From positions 1-17,177 of the forward strand of contig DAOVJK010000026.1 in the NCBI GenBank assembly GCA_030673265.1: a DNA stretch of 17,177 bases. The letters are read 5' to 3'. Origin of the DNA: Pseudomonadota bacterium. Its GTDB lineage: Bacteria > Desulfobacterota > Desulfobulbia > Desulfobulbales > JAGXFP01. The notes beneath the pieces were generated by a model. It made no database searches, was not told the DNA's origin, and saw only the letters and a list, made by a program, of their open reading frames with translations. Within the stretch, counting starts at the first letter, position 1. Each line of letters starts with the position of its first letter. Shown one piece after another: positions 8,119-15,287 of this stretch. A program made the translations under genes and the position numbers.

Positions 8119-9975
8119 TTGAATACCTTTTACAAGAACCTCTCCATGTGGCTGGTTATCGGCCTGACCATGATCCTGCTTTTCAATCTCTTTAATCAGC
8201 AGCCCTCTGTTTCTTCGGAAATAAACTACAGTGAATTCATGGCCAATGTTGAGGCCGGAGGGGTTGCCGACGTATCAATAGAGGGCAACATTATCACCGG
8301 CACCACCCGTGGCGGCGACCGTTTCAAATCCATCGTCCCCCTCACCGATACAGAACTCGTTCCCATCCTCCGGGAAAACGGCGTTAATATCAAGGTCAAA
8401 CCCGAAGAAGATACCCCCTGGTACATAACCCTGATGGTTTCCTGGTTCCCAATGCTGCTGTTAATCGGAGTCTGGATCTTCTTCATGCGCCAGATGCAGG
8501 CAGGAGGGGGCAAGGCTATGTCTTTCGGTAAAAGCAAGGCCCGCTTGATGAATAAGGAGGAAAGCAAAATCACCTTTGCCGATGTGGCTGGCATCGATGA
8601 GGCAAAGGAGGAACTTTCCGAGATCATCGATTTCCTGAAGGAGCCCAAGAAATTCACCAGACTGGGTGGACGAATCCCCAAAGGCGTCCTGTTAATGGGC
8701 TCTCCCGGTACCGGTAAAACCCTGCTGGCCAAGGCCATTGCCGGTGAAGCAGAAGTGCCGTTCTTCACGATCAGCGGTTCCGATTTTGTCGAGATGTTCG
8801 TCGGCGTCGGTGCTTCCCGGGTCCGGGACCTTTTCACCCAGGGTAAGAAGAACGCCCCCTGTATAATTTTTATCGACGAAATTGATGCGGTCGGTCGTCA
8901 TCGTGGAGCCGGTGTCGGCGGCGGTCACGATGAGCGTGAGCAAACCCTGAACCAGTTGCTGGTTGAGATGGACGGTTTTGAAGCCAACGAGGGAGTTATC
9001 ATCGTCGCCGCCACCAACCGACCCGATGTTCTTGATCCCGCCCTGCTCCGCCCCGGCCGCTTTGATCGCCAGGTCGTAGTGCCAAGCCCGGACGTAAAGG
9101 GCCGCGAGATGATTCTAGCCGTTCATGGCCGCAAAATCCCCATGACTGACGATGTTGACTTTGAGGTTATCGCCCGCGGCACCCCAGGATTCTCCGGTGC
9201 AGACCTGGAAAACATGGTCAACGAAGGGGCCCTATTGGCCGCCCGCGAAGGGGCCGACAAAGTCACCATGCATCATCTGGAGATGGCCAAAGACAAGGTA
9301 ATGATGGGTACCGAAAGGCGGAGCATGATCATCACCGAGGAAGAAAAAGAAACGACAGCCTACCACGAGGCCGGCCACACCCTGGTCGCGTTGCTTCTGC
9401 CCGGCACCGACCCGGTCCATAAAGTTTCGATCATTCCCCGGGGCCGGGCTCTCGGCGTAACCCAATATCTGCCGACAGAGGAAAAGCATACCCAATCCAA
9501 AAGCTACCTGGAAAACTTTCTCTGCTGTCTTCTGGGCGGAAGATTGGCGGAAGAACTTGTTTTTAATGAACTTACCACCGGTGCCGGCAACGATCTGGAG
9601 CGGGCCACCGGTCTTGCCCGGAAAATGGTCTGCGAATATGGCATGAGCGACGCCATGGGGCCATTGACCTACGGCAAAAAGGAAGAGCAGATTTTTCTAG
9701 GCCGGGAAATCGCCCAACATCGCGATTTCAGTGAACATACTGCGGTTCTCATCGATGATGAGGTTAGGGCAATAGTGGTAGCTGCCAACGACAGAGCCAG
9801 GCAATTAATGGCCGACAACATCGAAACCCTTAAGGCCCTGGCCGAAGCCATTATCGAAAAAGAGACCATTGATCAAAATGACATCAATGAAGTCCTGAAG
9901 GCAAGCGACTGCAAAATTCCGGAAATAAATCAACAGAGACTAGACAATGCGACCAGGGCCACCACCGCAACCTGA
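8119..9975 (+). CDS. ftsH: ATP-dependent zinc metalloprotease FtsH
   Basis: FtsH is the membrane-anchored AAA+ protease that degrades misfolded membrane proteins and regulatory proteins; it works as a hexamer. The 618-residue product has a transmembrane segment near residues 10-28, a periplasmic loop, and a second transmembrane segment near 106-126. The AAA module has Walker A GSPGTGKT (194-201, catalytic K200), Walker B FIDEID (D253, E254) and the second region of homology ATNRPDVLDPALLRPGRFDR. The zinc site is HEAGH (H416, E417, H420), with the acidic ligand segment TTGAGNDLERAT downstream. Walker A has serine where most FtsH have proline (GPPGTGKT). The start is a TTG: the conserved N-terminus MNTFYKNL begins exactly there, and the GGGTGA upstream (8109-8114) is a close-spaced, imperfect ribosome-binding site. 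It is followed by folP, a common arrangement. Confidence 0.97.
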   Translation: MNTFYKNLSMWLVIGLTMILLFNLFNQQPSVSSEINYSEFMANVEAGGVADVSIEGNIITGTTRGGDRFKSIVPLTDTELVPILRENGVNIKVKPEEDTPWYITLMVSWFPMLLLIGVWIFFMRQMQAGGGKAMSFGKSKARLMNKEESKITFADVAGIDEAKEELSEIIDFLKEPKKFTRLGGRIPKGVLLMGSPGTGKTLLAKAIAGEAEVPFFTISGSDFVEMFVGVGASRVRDLFTQGKKNAPCIIFIDEIDAVGRHRGAGVGGGHDEREQTLNQLLVEMDGFEANEGVIIVAATNRPDVLDPALLRPGRFDRQVVVPSPDVKGREMILAVHGRKIPMTDDVDFEVIARGTPGFSGADLENMVNEGALLAAREGADKVTMHHLEMAKDKVMMGTERRSMIITEEEKETTAYHEAGHTLVALLLPGTDPVHKVSIIPRGRALGVTQYLPTEEKHTQSKSYLENFLCCLLGGRLAEELVFNELTTGAGNDLERATGLARKMVCEYGMSDAMGPLTYGKKEEQIFLGREIAQHRDFSEHTAVLIDDEVRAIVVAANDRARQLMADNIETLKALAEAIIEKETIDQNDINEVLKASDCKIPEINQQRLDNATRATTAT

Positions 9976-10019
9976 GCAACTTCTTTTGAAGAAAAGATAA
10001 ATGGGGCATACTTCTCTGC

Positions 10020-10045
10020 GGGGCAACCTGTCGAACAGAAGCCCC
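10020..10045 (+). other. hairpin in the ftsH-folP spacer
   Basis: GGGGC (10020-10024) pairs with GCCCC (10041-10045) and, across a small internal loop, CTGT (10028-10031) pairs with ACAG (10035-10038) around a 3-nt loop. There is no T tract, so it is not a standard terminator. It could stabilise or process the ftsH-folP message. If folP starts at 10001 instead, this structure is inside its coding sequence. Confidence 0.35.
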
Positions 10046-10090
10046 ACCCAGTCCAGAGGCAATCTTCATATAATATCAATTCACTATCTG

Positions 10091-10933
10091 ATGATCCCGC
10101 CAAACCAAAGCCCAATAGATGAGAATCCACCCGCCGATCACGTGCAGGTAATGGGCATTCTCAATGTCACTCCTGATTCATTTTCCGATGGCGGCCGATT
10201 TGCTTCAGAAGCCGCAATCATCGCCCAAGTTGGGAAAATGATTGATGACGGAGCGGATATAATTGATATCGGCGGCGAATCCAGTCGCCCCTTTGCCAAG
10301 CCCGTTTCCCTCGAAGAAGAAACCGCCAGGGTCCTGCCGACCATCGAGGCCATCCGCAAGGAATTCTCGATCCGCATCTCAATTGACACCACCAAGGCAG
10401 AAGTTGCCCGACAAGCTCTTAAGGCTGGAGCCAACATAATCAATGATATCAGCTCGTTAAGATCAGACCCGCAGATGGGAGAACTGGTCAGAGAGACCGG
10501 CAGCCCGGTGGTCTTGATGCATATGCAGGGGACACCAGGTAATATGCAAAATGACCCTAAATACGACGATGTAATCGGCGAAATCAGTGATTTCCTTCAG
10601 GAAAGAATTGCGTGGGCCGAAGCCCTTGGCATAAACAAGCAAAAGATCATCGTCGACCCGGGCATCGGTTTCGGCAAAACCCTGGAACACAACCTTGCCA
10701 TCCTCAAACATCTCGACCGGTTCAAAGCCTTGGGCTGCCAGGTTTTATTAGGTCACTCCCGCAAAGCCTTTATCGGTAGAATCCTCGGCCGCGAGGCCGA
10801 CGACCGCGATACGGCCACTGCCATCGTCTCTGCCTTAAGCTACCTTAAAAAGGTGGACATCATCCGGGTTCATGACGTCGACAAGACGGTTCAAGCCATC
10901 AAAATAGCATCGGCCATCGAGACCGCGCAATGA
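10091..10933 (+). CDS. folP: dihydropteroate synthase
   Basis: FolP condenses p-aminobenzoate with hydroxymethyl-dihydropterin diphosphate to dihydropteroate in folate synthesis. It is the sulfonamide target. Family motifs appear in order: VMGILNVTPDSFSDGG, IDIGGESSRPFAKP, SIDTTKAEVARQAL, IINDISSL, VVLMHMQGTPGNMQ, IIVDPGIGFGKT, LLGHSRKAFIG and IRVHDVD. From ATG 10091 the protein is 280 residues, the usual length. The frame stays open to ATG 10001, but the 30 extra residues look non-conserved and neither start has a good ribosome-binding site. It follows ftsH and is probably in the same transcript. Its stop codon TGA overlaps the ATG of the next gene (ATGA at 10930-10933), so the two are likely translationally coupled. 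Confidence 0.93.
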   Translation: MIPPNQSPIDENPPADHVQVMGILNVTPDSFSDGGRFASEAAIIAQVGKMIDDGADIIDIGGESSRPFAKPVSLEEETARVLPTIEAIRKEFSIRISIDTTKAEVARQALKAGANIINDISSLRSDPQMGELVRETGSPVVLMHMQGTPGNMQNDPKYDDVIGEISDFLQERIAWAEALGINKQKIIVDPGIGFGKTLEHNLAILKHLDRFKALGCQVLLGHSRKAFIGRILGREADDRDTATAIVSALSYLKKVDIIRVHDVDKTVQAIKIASAIETAQ

Positions 10934-11178
10934 AGGTCACCTTCTATAAATCAATCCTCTGACCTCGCTGTACGATGGTCGGTCTGACTCTGAAGAAAAT
11001 TCTGGCTGAACACCCCGGCCCGGAACTCGAAATGATCGAGGTTACCACCCGTCCTGCCCGGACCTGGAAAGATGGCATCCGAATGATTCCGGCTCTTCGT
11101 TGCGGCGATCAGATTCTGGCGGGCTTCACTCTGTCCAGGCAAACAATCCGCGCTTTCCTCGCAGAAAATCAAAACTAA
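10930..11178 (+). CDS. glutaredoxin/thioredoxin-fold selenoprotein with U-P-R-C active site
   Basis: Starting at the ATG that overlaps the folP stop, the frame reads MKVTFYKSIL, then TGA (10960-10962), then PRCTMVGLTLKKIL and on to TAA at 11176-11178. That is 82 residues if TGA is read as selenocysteine. The layout is a minimal thioredoxin fold: beta strand KVTFYKSI, redox motif U11-P-R-C14 followed by helix 1, strand LEMIEV, then MIPAL with the likely cis-proline at P54, a strand pair and a last helix TIRAFLAENQ. The TGA stands exactly where the first Cys of CxxC belongs. A bSECIS-like hairpin follows at the fdhF-like distance. Likely role: a thiol/selenol redox protein of the cytoplasm; partner unknown. 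No separate ribosome-binding site is needed given the ATGA coupling. Alternatives are a nonsense-mutated pseudogene or a short protein starting at ATG 10975, but either would lack the first strand and half the active site. Confidence 0.85.
10963..10991 (+). promoter_or_regulatory. bacterial SECIS element (SelB-binding stem-loop)
   Basis: The 18 nt after the TGA lead to the apical loop GGUCU (10981-10985), closed by GUC/GAC (10978-10980 with 10986-10988). The stem extends by a G-U pair (10977/10989) and, past one mismatch, an A-U pair (10975/10991). E. coli fdhF also has 18 nt between its UGA and the same GGUCU string. Bacterial SECIS elements lie within the reading frame just after UGA and bind SelB, so position and loop both match. 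The element encodes part of helix 1 of the protein. Confidence 0.8.
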
Positions 11179-11192
11179 TCTCTGAACAACAA

Positions 11193-11243
11193 AGGGCCTT
11201 TTTTACTATCATAAAAAAAACAGCTGGCCCTGCCGGATTTTTT
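11193..11243 (+). terminator. putative terminator after the selenoprotein gene
   Basis: AGGGCC (11193-11198) pairs with GGCCCT (11226-11231). The adjoining T run (11199-11204) can pair with the A run (11213-11220). Six Ts (11238-11243) follow, six bases after the stem. The gap before the T tract makes this a less certain intrinsic terminator. It would close the ftsH-folP-selenoprotein transcript. Confidence 0.4.
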
Positions 11244-11255
11244 GTTCATATGGTA

Positions 11256-11284
11256 TTGATATTCTGACTTGTTTGGATTATTTT
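11256..11284 (+). promoter_or_regulatory. possible promoter for pyruvate:ferredoxin oxidoreductase
   Basis: TTGATA (11256-11261) and TATTTT (11279-11284) are 17 bp apart, about 120 bp before the start codon. The whole 11240-11400 region is AT-rich, so other pairings are possible. No recognisable Rex-type palindrome was seen. Confidence 0.3.
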
Positions 11285-11401
11285 ATTTCTTTTTCCGAAC
11301 CGGGACTTCGAGGTCGGGGATATCTATTCTTTATTACAGTTCTAACCAGTTTAAAAATATAAAACATTAACTGCTAACTAGCACTATTCAAGGAGAAACA
11401 A

Positions 11402-14400
11402 ATGTCTCGAAAAATGGTAACCATCGACGGCAACCAGGCCTGTACCCACGTTGCCTACGCCACCAGTGAGGTAATCACCATTTACCCCATCACCCCATCA
11501 ACATCAATGGCGGCTGAATCTGACGCGAAAGCAGCAGCTCACCAAGAAAACATCTGGGGCTCTCAGCCCGTTGTTACTCAGATGCAATCTGAAGGTGGTG
11601 TTGCTGGATCCCTGCACGGATCTCTCGCCTCAGGCGCACTTTGTACTACTTTTACCGCATCTCAGGGCCTGCTCCTTCTTATTCCTAATATGTATAAGAT
11701 TGCCGGTGAGCTTACTCCTACCGTATTCCATATTACAGCTCGCTCCATCGCCTGTCAGGGTCTTTCCATTTTTGGTGACCATGGTGACATTAACGCCGCT
11801 CGTCAAACGGGTTGGGGCATGCTTTGCTCGCAAAACGTTCAGGAATGTCAGGACATGGCGCTTATTTCCACCCAAACCACCCTTGAGTCCCGCATTCCCT
11901 TCATGCATTTCTTTGATGGTTTCCGGACCTCTGCTGAAATTCAGAAGATTGAGCAACTCACCAATGATGACATGCTTGAGATGATCGATGAAGATCTCAT
12001 TACAGCGCATCGCGAACGAGCTCTGACTCCAGATCGGCCAACCATGCGTGGGACAGCACAAAACCCTGATGTATACTTCACCGGTCGTGAGTCTGTTAAT
12101 AAGTATTATAACGCTACCCCTGCTATCGTCCAAAAAACCATGGATAAGTTTGCCGCCCTTACTGGTCGTCAATACAATCTCTTTGATTACCATGGTTCTC
12201 CAGATGCCACTGACGTTATTGTTATGATGGGTTCCGGTGCTGAGACTGTTGCAGCCACCATTGATTACCTTGCTGCTCAGGGATCTAAACTTGGTCTCGT
12301 TATCGTTCGTCTGCTTCGTCCTTTTGACTCTAAGGCCATGGTTAATGCCTTACCTTCAACGGTAAAGCGTATCACCGTTCTTGATCGTACCAAAGAACCT
12401 GGAGCTGCTGGCGAGCCTCTTTACCTTGATATCCGCTGCGCTGTTGGCGAAGCTACTGAAAGTAATGCGGCAGCCTGTCAACCAATCATCCTCTCCGGTC
12501 GCTTTGGTCTTGGCTCTGCAGAATTCACCCCCACCATGGTTAAAGCAGTATTTGACAACATGGCTGGTATGGCTCCTAAGAACCATTTCTGTGTTGGACC
12601 AAATGATGATGTTACTTTCTCATCCCTTGACTACGATCGTGACTTCTCTATTGAAGGTGACAACGTATACCGCGCCATGTTCTACGGTTTGGGTTCTGAC
12701 GGTACTGTTGGTGCAAACAAGAACAGTATTAAGATCATTGGTGGTGAGACTGAAAACTCAGCGCAAGGATATTTCGTTTACGACTCCAAGAAGTCTGGTT
12801 CCCTTACCACTTCCCATCTGCGTTTTGGTGCGAATCAGGTTGTGGCTCCTTACCTTATTAATAAGGCCAACTTCATTGCCTGTCATAATCCAAACTTCCT
12901 TGATCAATATGACATGGTTGGCAACCTGGAAGAAGGCGGGACCTTCCTCCTGACCACCACCCACGATGCCGAATCGATCTGGAAGACATTGCCAAGCACC
13001 GTTCAAGCTAAGCTCATTGCCAAAAAGGCAAACTTCTACATCATTGACGCCCTGGCGTTAGGCGCAGCCCTTGGCCTCGGCGCTCGCATCAACATGATTA
13101 TGCAAACCGCATTTTTCTTGATCTCTGGAATTCTGACAAAAGATGAGTCCATCAAAGCCATTAAAGATGCCATCAAGAAGACCTACGGTAAGAAAGGCGA
13201 TAAAGTTGTCCAAATGAACTATGACGCTGTTGACGGCGCCATCGAGAACATCGTTGAGGTTAAGCTTGGTAAGTCCACAAAAGGACACGACATTCCAGAA
13301 ACCGTACCTGCTGATGCTCCTGAATTTGTAAAGGAAGTAACGGCCCAAATGATCCGTGGTAAAGGTGATCAAATTAAGGTTTCTGAATTCCCTAATGACG
13401 GTACCTGGCCAACAGCTACCACCCAATACGAGAAGCGTAACATCGCTGTTAACGTTCCCGAGTGGTTGTCTGAAAACTGTATCCAATGTGGACGTTGTTC
13501 ACTGGTTTGTCCCCATGCTGCCATCCGTCTCAAGGCGGTTGATAAGTTGAAAGGCACCACACCTAAGACCTTCAAGACCCTTGATGCCATCGGTAAAGAG
13601 TTCAAAGGTAAGACCTTTGCAATTCAGGTATTCACCGAAGACTGTTGTGGTTGTAATCTCTGTGTGGACGCCTGTCCTGCTAAGACCAAGGCCCTGCAGA
13701 TGATTCCAAACACTGAAGAGCTGAAGAAGGTACAACAGAAGAACGTGAAGTACTTCCTCAACCAGGATGAGATTGACCCTGCACTCATCAATCACGCCAC
13801 CATTAAAGGTAGCCAGTTAAAGCGCCCACTCTTTGAGTTCTCTGGTGCTTGTGCCGGTTGTGGTGAGACTCCTTACATCAAGCTTGTTACCCAGATGTTC
13901 GGTGACCGAATGATGATCGCCAACGCCACTGGTTGTTCCTCCATTTATGGTGGTAACCTGCCAACAACACCTTATGCCAAGCGTGATGATGGTCGTGGAC
14001 CTGCCTGGGCCAACTCTCTGTTTGAAGATAATGCCGAGTTTGGTCTTGGAATGCGTGCTGCGATCAATAAGCTTTCTGCTCAGGCTGGAGAGCTTATGGG
14101 CAAAGCCGTTGCCGCAAAGATCGTTACTAAGAAGATGGCTGACGACATCCTTGACGCCACCCAAGTGACCCAAATGGACATCGAAGCTCAACGTGAGCGC
14201 GTTGGGAAGTTAAAGTCCACGCTTGGTGGCAATGACAATGTTATCGCTAAACGTCTCATGCCAGTAGCTGATTATCTTGTGAAAAAGTCTTGCTGGATCT
14301 TTGGTGGTGACGGTTGGGCTTATGATATCGGTTACGGTGGTCTTGATCACGTTCTGGCCTCCGGCGAGAATGTTAACGTCATGATCCTTGATACTGAGGT

Positions 14401-14968
14401 TTACTCAAACACTGGTGGTCAGATGTCCAAGTCCACTCCTCGTGCTGCTACCGCGCAATTTGCTGCAAGCGGTAAGAAGATGGCTAAGAAGGATATCGGC
14501 ATGATCTTCTCCACCTACGGTAACGTCTACGTGGCTAAGGTGAACATGGGTGCTAATCCTGCTCATGTTGCTAAGTGTATTGCAGAAGCAGAAGCGTATG
14601 ATGGACCATCCCTCATCATTGCTTACTCACACTGCATTAACCACGGTATCAACATGACTCAAGGTCTCAAACAACAAAAGATGGCTGTTGATTGTGGTCA
14701 CTGGCCTCTGTACAGCTACAACCCAGACCTTGAAGCAGCTGGTAAGAATCCTTTGAAGATCGTTTCCAAAGAGCCTACCATGAAGTTTGAAGAGTATGCC
14801 TTAACTGAGAATCGTTACCGCATGTTGAAGATGATGAACCCTGAGCATGCTGATGAGCTCATGGCTCTGGCCCAATCGGACGTTGATAAAGCTCTCAAGT
14901 TCCTCCACGGTCGTGCTGCAGCACTGGAACCCTGCAAGAGCGGCGGTTGCGGAAGCAAAAAGAAGTAG
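11402..14968 (+). CDS. nifJ: pyruvate:ferredoxin (flavodoxin) oxidoreductase, single-chain
   Basis: This homodimeric enzyme decarboxylates pyruvate to acetyl-CoA and passes electrons to ferredoxin; it is a central step in anaerobic carbon metabolism. The 1188-residue chain carries the usual fused domains. These are the pyruvate-binding N-terminal domains (IYPITPSTSMAAESDA), domain II, and a gamma-like domain from about 420. Next come two [4Fe-4S] clusters, CIQCGRCSLVCP from C693 and CCGCNLCVDACP with C748, C751, C754 and C758. Last is the thiamine diphosphate domain (GACAGCGETPY from 815, GDGW with D970, YSNTGGQMSKSTP). The C-terminus ends in CKSGGCGSKKK. AAGGAG (11390-11395) lies 6 nt before the ATG. 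Codons favour GGT, GCT, CGT and CTT, unlike its GCC/GGC/CTG-rich neighbours, which suggests very high expression. It appears monocistronic. Confidence 0.97.
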   Translation: MSRKMVTIDGNQACTHVAYATSEVITIYPITPSTSMAAESDAKAAAHQENIWGSQPVVTQMQSEGGVAGSLHGSLASGALCTTFTASQGLLLLIPNMYKIAGELTPTVFHITARSIACQGLSIFGDHGDINAARQTGWGMLCSQNVQECQDMALISTQTTLESRIPFMHFFDGFRTSAEIQKIEQLTNDDMLEMIDEDLITAHRERALTPDRPTMRGTAQNPDVYFTGRESVNKYYNATPAIVQKTMDKFAALTGRQYNLFDYHGSPDATDVIVMMGSGAETVAATIDYLAAQGSKLGLVIVRLLRPFDSKAMVNALPSTVKRITVLDRTKEPGAAGEPLYLDIRCAVGEATESNAAACQPIILSGRFGLGSAEFTPTMVKAVFDNMAGMAPKNHFCVGPNDDVTFSSLDYDRDFSIEGDNVYRAMFYGLGSDGTVGANKNSIKIIGGETENSAQGYFVYDSKKSGSLTTSHLRFGANQVVAPYLINKANFIACHNPNFLDQYDMVGNLEEGGTFLLTTTHDAESIWKTLPSTVQAKLIAKKANFYIIDALALGAALGLGARINMIMQTAFFLISGILTKDESIKAIKDAIKKTYGKKGDKVVQMNYDAVDGAIENIVEVKLGKSTKGHDIPETVPADAPEFVKEVTAQMIRGKGDQIKVSEFPNDGTWPTATTQYEKRNIAVNVPEWLSENCIQCGRCSLVCPHAAIRLKAVDKLKGTTPKTFKTLDAIGKEFKGKTFAIQVFTEDCCGCNLCVDACPAKTKALQMIPNTEELKKVQQKNVKYFLNQDEIDPALINHATIKGSQLKRPLFEFSGACAGCGETPYIKLVTQMFGDRMMIANATGCSSIYGGNLPTTPYAKRDDGRGPAWANSLFEDNAEFGLGMRAAINKLSAQAGELMGKAVAAKIVTKKMADDILDATQVTQMDIEAQRERVGKLKSTLGGNDNVIAKRLMPVADYLVKKSCWIFGGDGWAYDIGYGGLDHVLASGENVNVMILDTEVYSNTGGQMSKSTPRAATAQFAASGKKMAKKDIGMIFSTYGNVYVAKVNMGANPAHVAKCIAEAEAYDGPSLIIAYSHCINHGINMTQGLKQQKMAVDCGHWPLYSYNPDLEAAGKNPLKIVSKEPTMKFEEYALTENRYRMLKMMNPEHADELMALAQSDVDKALKFLHGRAAALEPCKSGGCGSKKK

Positions 14969-15030
14969 TAAGCAGTTGAACGAATAAATGTTCGGTGTAA
15001 TTTAATCGAACATATTGCAATACATAAAAG

Positions 15031-15063
15031 CGCGGCTGGTATCTATCCAGCCGCGTTTTTTTT
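15031..15063 (+). terminator. strong rho-independent terminator after the pyruvate oxidoreductase gene
   Basis: CGCGGCTGG (15031-15039) and CCAGCCGCG (15047-15055) form a perfect 9-bp GC-rich stem with a 7-nt loop, directly followed by eight Ts (15056-15063). It lies about 60 bp after the stop codon at 14966-14968. Confidence 0.93.
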
Positions 15064-15173
15064 GTGTTTATTCAAGATTTATCCCGGAGCCGGGAAACCA
15101 TCTCGGCCCTAAACCTGCCAGATATTATTACTTGGCTCCTCGTGTAGCCACCCAGTATAACACCTTATTTGCG

Positions 15174-15188
15174 GTGCCTTGAAGGCAC
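15174..15188. repeat. perfect 15-nt palindrome upstream of the membrane methyltransferase gene
   Basis: GTGCCTT (15174-15180) and AAGGCAC (15182-15188) are perfect inverted repeats around one base. They lie about 28 bp upstream of the predicted -35 hexamer. This could be an operator or activator site, but no regulator can be named. The remaining gene-free bases between 14969 and 15287 hold only the terminator, this palindrome, a small CCCGG/CCGGG hairpin near 15080 and the promoter. Confidence 0.35.
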
Positions 15189-15215
15189 GAAAACAGGAAA
15201 ACATCGCGCCTTTCA

Positions 15216-15245
15216 TTGCTTTCTAAGGATGAAAATCTATATAAT
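15216..15245 (+). promoter_or_regulatory. promoter for the methyltransferase-like/ion channel gene pair
   Basis: TTGCTT (15216-15221) and a perfect TATAAT (15240-15245) are 18 bp apart. The start codon at 15288 is about 35 nt after the expected transcription start. The preceding strong terminator means this pair needs its own promoter. Confidence 0.5.
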
Positions 15246-15287
15246 GAGACCAATCCGACAGGACTGCATATAAAAAAATGGTGCTAA

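Noticed and set aside
10001..10090. N-terminal extension of folP from ATG 10001
   Set aside because: The extra 30 residues have no dihydropteroate synthase character, the region forms a hairpin, and ATG 10091 gives the usual protein length. The upstream start cannot be fully excluded.
10975..11178. 67-residue protein starting at ATG 10975 as an ordinary hypothetical gene
   Set aside because: It has no ribosome-binding site and lacks the first strand and half of the redox motif. The upstream in-frame codons from ATG 10930 complete the fold, and the TGA is followed by a SECIS-like hairpin.
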